From assembly GCF_027921765.1 (NCBI RefSeq), contig NZ_BSEJ01000009.1, positions 62,001 through 126,000 on the forward strand: DNA of 64,000 bases, in the 5' to 3' direction. This document shows positions 56,141-63,300 of the stretch, in pieces. The stretch comes from Microbacterium barkeri. Its GTDB lineage: Bacteria; Actinomycetota; Actinomycetes; Actinomycetales; Microbacteriaceae. Each line of letters starts with the position of its first letter. The first letter of the stretch is position 1. The notes beneath the pieces are model-generated. The model saw only the letters and a program-made list of their open reading frames with translations. It was not told the DNA's origin and made no database searches. A program made the translations under genes and the position numbers.

Positions 56141-56371
56141 TAGACTGCCGCACGTGTCCCATCGTGTGAGCCCGCGTCGCGGGCGTGAGGAGGTCGTCGG
56201 CGCCGCTCGCGCCGACGACAGAGCCTGAGCGGTCGCCGCGCCCCTGCGCGGCCCGTCGCTCCGGCGCGCCCTTCTGCGGCGTGCCGTGCTCTCGCCATCC
56301 GCGCGAGACCTCACCACCCCCGCGAGACCGCGACCCGCTCGCGAGACCTCCTGCACGGCAGGCGGTCTCGC
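56141..56371 (+). promoter_or_regulatory. Leader region of the FusB-type gene: -10, short ORF and GCGAGACC repeats
   Basis: TAGACT (56141-56146) sits 7 nt before the leader ORF GTG at 56154. Downstream, GCGAGACC occurs at 56303, 56322 and 56341, spaced exactly 19 nt apart. Its complement GGTCTCGC is at 56364-56371. The single right arm can pair with any one of three left arms, giving mutually exclusive hairpins 66 nt before the gene start. The arrangement suggests an attenuator. Confidence 0.5.
56154..56228 (+). CDS. Putative leader peptide, 24 aa
   Basis: GTG start 7 nt after TAGACT, stop TGA at 56226-56228. Basic N-terminal half (HRVSPRRGR), then an Ala/Asp end. It is too short to judge by coding statistics. 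Support is the leaderless promoter pattern and its place ahead of the structured region and the FusB-type gene. It could be chance. Confidence 0.4.
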   Translation: MSHRVSPRRGREEVVGAARADDRA

Positions 56372-56436
56372 CGTCGGCCGGAGTCCCGCTGACACACGAC
56401 GCCGCGCACGCACGCGGCCGCCTTCGAGGACCTGAC

Positions 56437-56928
56437 ATGAACACCCTGACCGAGCGCGACATCCGCGCCTCCTTCGTCAACGCCTCCCGCAAGGAGGTCT
56501 CCGACCTGACCCTCCCGGTCGACTTCGCCGAGCGCGACTTCGATCGGCTCGACTACCTCGGCTGGGCCGACCCGAAGCTCCCCCGACGCGCGTACGTCGT
56601 CGCGGAGCTCGACGGGCGCCCCGTGGGCGTGCTCCTGCGCCAGGCCGAGCAGCGCACGGGCGCCCGCGCCCTGTGCTCATGGTGCGAGGACGTGACCCTG
56701 CCGAACGACGTGCAGTTCTTCGCCGCGCGCAAGACGGGCCCCGCCGGCCGCAAGGGCGACACGATCGGCACCCTGGTGTGCGCGAACTTCGGGTGCCCCG
56801 CCGCCGTGCGGAAGCTCCCGCCCCTCGCCTACCAGGGCTTCGACCGCGAGGCGGCGCGCGACGAGCGCATCCGCCGTCTCGGCGAGCACGTGCGGGCGTT
56901 CATCCGCGCGCTCGGCGTCGACGGCTGA
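56437..56928 (+). CDS. FusB/FBP-type EF-G-binding zinc-finger protein
   Basis: 163 residues with GAGGA upstream. The treble-clef zinc site is CSWC (C80, C83) with LVCANFGCP (C115, C120), the same C-x2-C...C-x4-C spacing as FusB/FusC, which bind EF-G and release it from fusidic-acid-stalled ribosomes. YVVAELDGRPVGVLLRQA and KTGPAGRKGDTIGTLVC are typical of the actinobacterial FBP_C family. The N-terminal helical domain is shorter than in staphylococcal FusB. The leader resembles an attenuator. Confidence 0.87.
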   Translation: MNTLTERDIRASFVNASRKEVSDLTLPVDFAERDFDRLDYLGWADPKLPRRAYVVAELDGRPVGVLLRQAEQRTGARALCSWCEDVTLPNDVQFFAARKTGPAGRKGDTIGTLVCANFGCPAAVRKLPPLAYQGFDREAARDERIRRLGEHVRAFIRALGVDG

Positions 56929-56939
56929 CGCCGCCCCGG

Positions 56940-57734
56940 TCACCCCTTCGCGCGCGCGGCGCGGATGGCCTTCTGGGCCATCTGCGCCGCGATCACGACG
57001 AGGAAGACCGCGAAGAGGATGTTGCCGACCTGCGGGTCGACGAGGTTCGCGACCCACGTGCCGAGCGGCGCGGTCGCGCAGGCCGCGAGGCCCACGCCGA
57101 CGGCGGCGGCGACGTCGACGTTGTGCTTGCGGATGTTCGCCACGGTGCCCGAGAGCGACGTCGGGATCATCATGAGCAGCGACGTGCCCTTCGCGACGAG
57201 GTCGCTCATCCCGAAGAGCAGCATGAGGACGGGCACGACGACGATGCCGCCGCCGACGCCGATGAGCCCCGACACGATGCCGGTCACGAGGCCGAGCACG
57301 ACGAGGCCCGCGCCGCTCCAGACGTCGATCTCGAGCACGGCGTCGCGCGAGGGCACGATGAGGAAGAGGCTGATCATGACGACGACGAGGAAGCCGACGA
57401 AGATCCACCGGAGCACGGGCTCCGACAGCGCGTGGAGCATCCGCACGCCGATCTGCGCGCCGAAGACGGCGCCCGCGGCGATGAGCAGCGCCGCGACCCA
57501 GTCGACGTCGCCGTTCACGGCGTAGGAGATGACGCCGACGATCGCCGTCGGGATGATCGCCGCCGACGACGTGCCCGCGCCCAGGCGCTGCGTGAAGCCG
57601 ACGAGGAGCACGAGCAGGGGGACGATGACCGTGCCGCCGCCCACGCCGAAGAGCCCGGACAGGAAGCCCGCGAGCGCGCCGATCCCGACGAACGCCGCGA
57701 TCGCCCCCGCGCCGCGGCGGCGCACCTCGGTCAC
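56940..57734 (-). CDS. Sulfite exporter TauE/SafE (TSUP) family permease
   Basis: 264 residues from GTG 57734 (VTEVRRRGAGAIAAFVGIG). About eight helices arranged as two repeats, each with the hallmark glycine motif: LSGLFGVGGGTVIVPLL and VSGLIGVGGGIVVVPVL. The family moves sulfite, sulfoacetate or other organosulfur anions. Its GTG overlaps the TGA of a 19-codon leader ORF, so translation is probably coupled to it. Confidence 0.92.
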   Translation of the reverse strand: MTEVRRRGAGAIAAFVGIGALAGFLSGLFGVGGGTVIVPLLVLLVGFTQRLGAGTSSAAIIPTAIVGVISYAVNGDVDWVAALLIAAGAVFGAQIGVRMLHALSEPVLRWIFVGFLVVVMISLFLIVPSRDAVLEIDVWSGAGLVVLGLVTGIVSGLIGVGGGIVVVPVLMLLFGMSDLVAKGTSLLMMIPTSLSGTVANIRKHNVDVAAAVGVGLAACATAPLGTWVANLVDPQVGNILFAVFLVVIAAQMAQKAIRAARAKG

Positions 57735-57790
57735 TGCGCCGACCCGATCGCCGACACCGCGCCATCCCTCGTCATCCGTCCGTGAGCCAT
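57731..57790 (-). CDS. Putative 19-aa leader peptide upstream of the TauE/SafE permease
   Basis: ATG 57790 encodes MAHGRMTRDGAVSAIGSAQ and stops at TGA overlapping the permease GTG (GTGA). TAGCGT lies exactly 6 nt before this ATG, so a leaderless mRNA would be read from here and the permease reached by termination-reinitiation. The peptide has no distinctive run of one amino acid. Confidence 0.5.
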   Translation of the reverse strand: MAHGRMTRDGAVSAIGSAQ

Positions 57791-57844
57791 CCGTCCACGC
57801 TACCAACGGCATGTTTCCGGCGATGACGCGCGGGGCGCGCGGCG

Positions 57845-58453
57845 TCAGCGCAGCGCGCGGACGAACACCGCGGAGTCGCGGGCGCTCTCGACGCGGGTGA
57901 ACCCCAGGCGAGGGTAGAACGCGAGCGCGCCCGTGTTCGCGGGATCCGCGGCGAGGTGCACGCCCGGCACGCCGCGCTCGCGCAGCGCGTCGAGCAGGGT
58001 CTCGACGAGGCGCCGCCCCCACCCCTGTCCCTGCAGCTCGGGCAGAAGGTCGATGTGGAGGTGCGCGGGATGGGCGGCGAGATGCGGCTGGTCCTCGGGG
58101 CCCCGGCGATGCGCGTACCGGAGGAGGTCGGCTTCGCGCCCGGGACGATCGCCGGGGTCGGGGAACCGCGCGGCGCGCGGCGGCCACCACGTGTCGCGGA
58201 ACCAGGTCTCGAAGGCGGTCGTGTCGGGCGCGCACACGATGTAGCCCGCCGCGCGCCCTCCCGACTCGACGACGAGGGCGAGATCGGGGTGACGGTCGAC
58301 GTACGGGTACAGGAAGAGCTCGGGCCACAGCTCGTCGTCGCCGAGGAGGCCGGTCGCGTCGCCGCCCGCGTCGGCGGTGCGCACGCACACCTCGCCGAGG
58401 GCGGCGCGATCGGAGGGGCGGTACGGACGCATCAGCGCGGCGGGTTCGCTCAC
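57845..58453 (-). CDS. GNAT-family N-acetyltransferase
   Basis: 202 residues from GTG 58453 (VSEPAALMRPYRPSDR), with TAGCCT 7 nt upstream. Acetyl-CoA loop LLPELQGQGWGRRLVETLLD (Q-x-x-G-x-G/W) and the C-terminal GVHLAADPANTGALAFYPRL match family members annotated as O-GlcNAcase-associated or general GNATs. The substrate is unknown. It is divergent from the phosphopantetheinyl transferase. Confidence 0.88.
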   Translation of the reverse strand: MSEPAALMRPYRPSDRAALGEVCVRTADAGGDATGLLGDDELWPELFLYPYVDRHPDLALVVESGGRAAGYIVCAPDTTAFETWFRDTWWPPRAARFPDPGDRPGREADLLRYAHRRGPEDQPHLAAHPAHLHIDLLPELQGQGWGRRLVETLLDALRERGVPGVHLAADPANTGALAFYPRLGFTRVESARDSAVFVRALR

Positions 58454-58460
58454 GACCGCC

Positions 58461-58482
58461 AGGCTATCCCGCGCGGTAGCCT
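58461..58482. promoter_or_regulatory. Mirror-image divergent -10 elements
   Basis: AGGCTA-N10-TAGCCT: each arm is a -10 for one of the two divergent genes (GTG 58453 minus, GTG 58489 plus). Only about 35 bp separate the start codons, so the two promoters must compete or share a single regulator. Confidence 0.6.
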
Positions 58483-58488
58483 CGCGAG

Positions 58489-59064
58489 GTGCCCGTCCGC
58501 CTCGTCGCCCCGGGCGTCGCGTGGCTCGCGGCGTCCGACACCGCCCTGCCTGCCCTGTCGTCCGCCGACGCCGAGCGCGCGGCGGCGCTGACGGCTCCGC
58601 GGCGCGCACGGTTCCTCCGCGGGCGCGCGGCCCTGCGCGCGCTGCTCGACGAGCGCGCGGTCGTCGAGCCGGCACGCTGCCCCGACTGCGGCGCGCGGCA
58701 CGGTGCTCCCGAGGTGCGGGCGGATGGCGCGCGCCTCTTCGCGAGCACGTCGCACGCGGATGGCGGATCGCTCGCGGCGGTCTCCCGCCGCCGCGTGGGG
58801 GTCGACGTCGAGACGGCGAGCGCTCTGCGCGTGCCGCCGCCCATCCCGGTGCCGCCCGGGGAGGATCCGCTGCGGCACTGGACCAGGGTCGAGGCCGTGC
58901 TCAAGGCGGATGGCCGCGGCCTGCGCGTCGATCCCGCCGCGGTCGCGCTCGCCCCGGCGGGCGACGGATGGCGCGCGGAGCTCGAGGGGGCCGTCTACGA
59001 CGTGCGCGACCTCGCGATCGACGCCGCGCACGTCGCGGCGATCGCGGTGACTCAGTCGTCCTGA
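58489..59064 (+). CDS. 4'-phosphopantetheinyl transferase (Sfp/AcpT superfamily)
   Basis: 191 residues from GTG 58489, with TAGCCT exactly 6 nt upstream. The Mg/CoA motif RRRVGVDVETASAL and the second motif WTRVEAVLKADGRGL define the family. The N-terminal RARFLRGRAALRALL also fits. It transfers the pantetheine arm of CoA to carrier domains; the Pls-type synthetase in this locus has one. Its 3' end overlaps the convergent M1 peptidase by 13 bp. Confidence 0.9.
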   Translation: MPVRLVAPGVAWLAASDTALPALSSADAERAAALTAPRRARFLRGRAALRALLDERAVVEPARCPDCGARHGAPEVRADGARLFASTSHADGGSLAAVSRRRVGVDVETASALRVPPPIPVPPGEDPLRHWTRVEAVLKADGRGLRVDPAAVALAPAGDGWRAELEGAVYDVRDLAIDAAHVAAIAVTQSS

Positions 59065-60383
59065 CGCGCTGGGCCCGCTGCGCGGCCGGACCGGCGCGGC
59101 GGCAGCTCGGGCAGCGCGCGCTTGTGCAGCCACGGAGCGAGCACGGGGTCGGCCATCCGCTCGAAGTCCGCCGACGCGGCCACCCCGTGACGGTGGTTCG
59201 CGGTCCACGCCCGCACGAGATCGAAGAACGCCGGATCGCCGATCGTCAGACGCAGGGCGTGCAGCGCGAGCGCGCCGCGCTTGTAGACCCGGTCGTCGAA
59301 CATGAGGTCGGGCCCCGGGTCGCTCAGGAGGAGGTCCTGCGGGAGCTGACGCAGCCGCGCGTGGTGCGTGCGTGCGAGCTCGTCGGCCGAGGGGCCGCCC
59401 TTCGCCTCGGACCAGATCCACTCGGCGTAGCACGCGAAGCCCTCGTTGAGCCAGATGTCGCGCCACTGCCCGACGCCCACGCTGTTGCCGAACCACTGGT
59501 GCGCGATCTCGTGGGCGACGAGGCGCTCCGATCCGCCGCGCCCGTCGATGTGATTCGCGCCGAACACGGCCATCCCCTGCGCCTCGAGCGGGATCTCCAG
59601 CTCGTCCTCGGTGACCACGAGACGGCACACCGACATCGGGTAGGGCCCGAAGGCCCGCTCGAACGTCTCGAGGATGCGCGGGACGACCGCGAGGTCGGCG
59701 TCGACGCGCGCGGCGAGTGCGGGCGGATGCACCGCGGCGACCGGGACCCCCTCGGCCGTCTCGGCGATCTGGCGGGAGACGTAGCGCCCGATCTGCACCG
59801 TGACGAGGTAGGCCGACGTCGGGGTGTCCTCCTCGAAGACGTGCGTCGTGCGCCCCGCGCGTGTCGTCGTCGACACCCGGCGCCCCGTCGCCTCGACGCG
59901 GTGGTTCTGATCGCACGCGATCGCGATCCGGTACCGCGCCTTGTCGGCGACGCGGTCGTTGCACGGGAACCAGGTCGGCGCGCCGGTGGGCTGCGAGGCC
60001 ACGAGCACGCCGTCCTCGAGCTCCTCCCAGCCGATCGGACCCCAGGGAGACCGGCGCGGCCGCGGCGAACCCGCGTAGTCGATGCGGACGTCGAGGGCTG
60101 TCCCGGCCGGGAGCCCCTCCGACAGCGTGACGCGCACGCGGCGCTCCGACTGGCGCATCTTGGCGACCTTGTGCCCGCGCACCTGCACGTTCGACGCGCG
60201 CAGCCCGACGAGGTCGAAGGACAGCACAGAGGTGTCCGCGAGCGTGACGAGGGCGATCTCGGCTCGCCCCGCGAGCCGGTTCGTCGCGATGCGGTAGTCG
60301 AGGTCGACGTCGTAGCGCTCGACGCGGTACCGCGTGTCGCCGCTGCGCGGCACGTACGGGTCGGCGCCCAGGCCGGCCGTCAC
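59052..60383 (-). CDS. M1-family zinc aminopeptidase, Pld-like
   Basis: 443 residues from GTG 60383, overlapping the synthetase stop as GTGA; a frame extending to 60425 would run inside that gene. Metal site HEIAHQWFGNSV plus NEGFACYAEW. The M1 substrate loop reads EAQGMAVFG in place of GAMEN. It is shorter than classical PepN and has no signal peptide. In Streptomyces albulus the epsilon-poly-lysine-degrading enzymes are HEXXH zinc aminopeptidases, and the tight coupling to a Pls-type synthetase suggests the same role here. Confidence 0.9.
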   Translation of the reverse strand: MTAGLGADPYVPRSGDTRYRVERYDVDLDYRIATNRLAGRAEIALVTLADTSVLSFDLVGLRASNVQVRGHKVAKMRQSERRVRVTLSEGLPAGTALDVRIDYAGSPRPRRSPWGPIGWEELEDGVLVASQPTGAPTWFPCNDRVADKARYRIAIACDQNHRVEATGRRVSTTTRAGRTTHVFEEDTPTSAYLVTVQIGRYVSRQIAETAEGVPVAAVHPPALAARVDADLAVVPRILETFERAFGPYPMSVCRLVVTEDELEIPLEAQGMAVFGANHIDGRGGSERLVAHEIAHQWFGNSVGVGQWRDIWLNEGFACYAEWIWSEAKGGPSADELARTHHARLRQLPQDLLLSDPGPDLMFDDRVYKRGALALHALRLTIGDPAFFDLVRAWTANHRHGVAASADFERMADPVLAPWLHKRALPELPPRRSGRAAGPARQDD

Positions 60384-63300
60384 GAGGCGGTCGCCTGGTA
60401 GGCGCGCACCTTCACGGCTCGCCACGGCCCGATCGGGTTGCCGCTCCAGCGGCTGCCGACGGGCACGGCCTCGCCGCGCATGACGAGCGAGGCAGGGCCG
60501 ACCGTCGCGTGCGCGCCGATCGAGGCCGCCGGCAGGATCACGCTGTGGGGGCCGAGGGTCGCCCCCGGCTCGAGCGTCACGGTGTCCATGCTCATGATTC
60601 GATCATGGAACAGGTGGGTCTGCACGACGCACCCGCGGTTGACCGTCGCGCCGTCGCCGAGCGTGACGAGGTCGGGTTCGGGCAGCCAGTAGCTCTCGCA
60701 CCAGACGCCGCGGCCGATGCGGGCGCCGAGCGACCGCAGCCATGCGGCGAGCGCGGGCGTGCCCGACGCGGGCCGCGCGAACCACGGCGCGGCGAGCATC
60801 TCGACGAAGGTGTCCGAGACCTCCGTGCGCCACACGAAGCTCGACCAGAGCGGCTGCTCCCCCGCGCGGATCGGCCCGACGATGAGCCACTTGGCGGCGG
60901 TCGAGACGAGCGCGGCGACCGCCCCGGCCGCGAGCATGACGACGCCCGAGAGCAGCAGGGTGACGACCACGCCGAGCAGCTGGGCGAGCGCATAGAGGGC
61001 GAACAGCACGCCGAGCCCGAGACCGCACGTGATCACGACGGGCACGAAGCGGCACAGCTCCCACAGCGTGCGGGCGACGCGCAAACGGACGGATGGCCGG
61101 AAGGTGCGGCTCTCGTCGACCTCGGCGACGACGCGCCGGAGGCGGACGGGCGGCGACCCGAGCCAGCTGGAGCCGGCCTTGGCCTTCATGGGCGCGACCG
61201 ACAGCACGGCGACGAGGCCGTCCTTGGGAACGCGGTGGCCGGCCGCGGCCATCCCCGAGTTGCCAAGGAAGGCCCGCTTGCCGATCCGCGCGGGCGCGAC
61301 CCTGAGCCATCCGCCGCGCAGCTCGTATGAGGCGACCATCGTGTCGTCGGCGAGGAACGCGCCGTCGTCGATCGTCGTCATCGACGGCAGGAGCAGAACC
61401 GTCGACGCCTCGACGTTGCGCCCGACCTTCGCGCCGAGAAGCCGCAGCCACACCGGTGTGAAGAGGCTCGAGTAGATCGGGAAGAGCACGGTGCGCGCGG
61501 CGTCGAGGAGGCGCTCGATGCTCCAGGCCTGCCACGCCGGCACGCTGCGGATGGGATACGTGCCCTCGCGCAGGCCGATCGAGAGCAGCCGCACGAGCAC
61601 GACGACCGCGCCGGCGAAGACGAGGCCCGTCACGACGACGGCCGGCACGAGGAGCGCGAACGCGGCGAGCGCGGCCTCCGCGAGGTCGTCTGCCCCGCGC
61701 ATGCCGAGCGCGAGCACGAGGCCGCCCGCGGCGAACGCGACGATCGGCAGGAGCGCGAGGCCCATCGACGACAGCGCATAGAGCGCCAGGTGACGACGCG
61801 GTGCGGGCGGGCGCTCCTGCGGCCATCCCCTCGTAGCGGCGCCCGCCCGGACGGCAGGCGAGCCCGACCAGTGCTGCCCCGCGCGCACGCGGCCGAACAC
61901 GGCGGATCCCGGGCCGACCTCCGCGCCCTGGCCGATCTTCGTTCCCGGAGCGAGGGTGCTGCGCGCGCCGATCGTCGCGCCGGCGCCGATGCGGATGCCG
62001 CCGATGCGCACGGTCTCGCCGTCGATCCAGTACCCCGACAGGTCGACCTCGGGCTCGATCGCGGCGCCCGAGCCGACCTCGAGCATGCCCGTCACGGGCG
62101 GCATGGTGTGGAGGTCGACGTCGCGGCCGATCTTCGCGCCGAGGGCGCGCGCGTAGTAGGTGACCCACGGCGCACCCGCGAGGCCGACCGGGTCGATCTG
62201 GTCGGTGACCTTCTCGGCGAGCCAGAGGCGCATGTGCGTCGCGCCCCCGCGGCGGTAGTCGCCCGGCCGGAGTCCCGCGAGCAGCACCCGCGCGAACAGC
62301 GCGCCCAGCGCCATCCGCCCGAACGGCGTCGCGAAGACGATGAGCCCGAGGAGCGTCCACCACCAGTCGATGACCGGGAGGGCCTCGAACCCGGGGACGA
62401 GCGACAGGAGAGTCGAGGCCGTGAGCGCGTACACGAGCCAGCGGGCGCCGGTGAGGATGAAGAGCGGGATCCCGACGAGCGACTGGGTCCACTGCGTGAG
62501 CCGGGGCGTCGGCGCGGGCGTGCTGAACCCGCCGGCGGCCTCGGGGTCGACGGTGTCGAGTGCGGCTTCGGCCATCGCGGCGAGACGCGGGTGGCTGTAC
62601 ACGTCGGCGACCGTGAACTCGGGCGCGGTCTCGCGGATGAGCGTGACGAGCTGCGCGGCCGCGAGCGATCCGCCGCCGAGGTCGAAGAAGTCGGCATCCG
62701 GATCGGCGACGGGGATGCCGAGCACGGCCTGCCAGTGCGCGGCGAGCCACGCGACGTCGTCGTCGAGGTCGGAGGCGTCGGCGTCGCCCGCATCCGCGAG
62801 CGGCCACGGCAGCGCGGCCTTGTCGACCTTGCCCGACGTGCGCGTCGGCAGCTCGTCGATGACGGCGAGGGTGGGGATGAGCGGCGCGGGCAGGCGCTCG
62901 GCGAGGCGCGAGCGGGCGTCGGCGCGGTCGAAGCCGGCATCGGCGACGAGGTAGCCGACGAGGATGTCGACGCCGGCCGCGGTCTTGCGGACCGCGACCG
63001 CGGCGCCGCCGACGCCCGGGAGGTCCTGGAGCGCGGCCTCGACCTCGCCCAGCTCGATGCGGCGCCCTCCCACCTTCACCTGGTCGTCGACGCGGCCCTG
63101 GAAGAGGAGGCCTTCGGGCTCGAAACGCACCATGTCGCCCGAGCGGTACGCCCGCTCCCACCCGAGAGTCGGCATGGGCGCGTACTTCTCGGCGTCCTTG
63201 GCGGGGTCGAGGTAGCGCGCGAGGCCGACCCCGCCGATGATGAGCTCGCCGGGCTCGCCCGCCGCGACCGGGCGGCCGTCGGCGTCGACGACGGCCAGCT

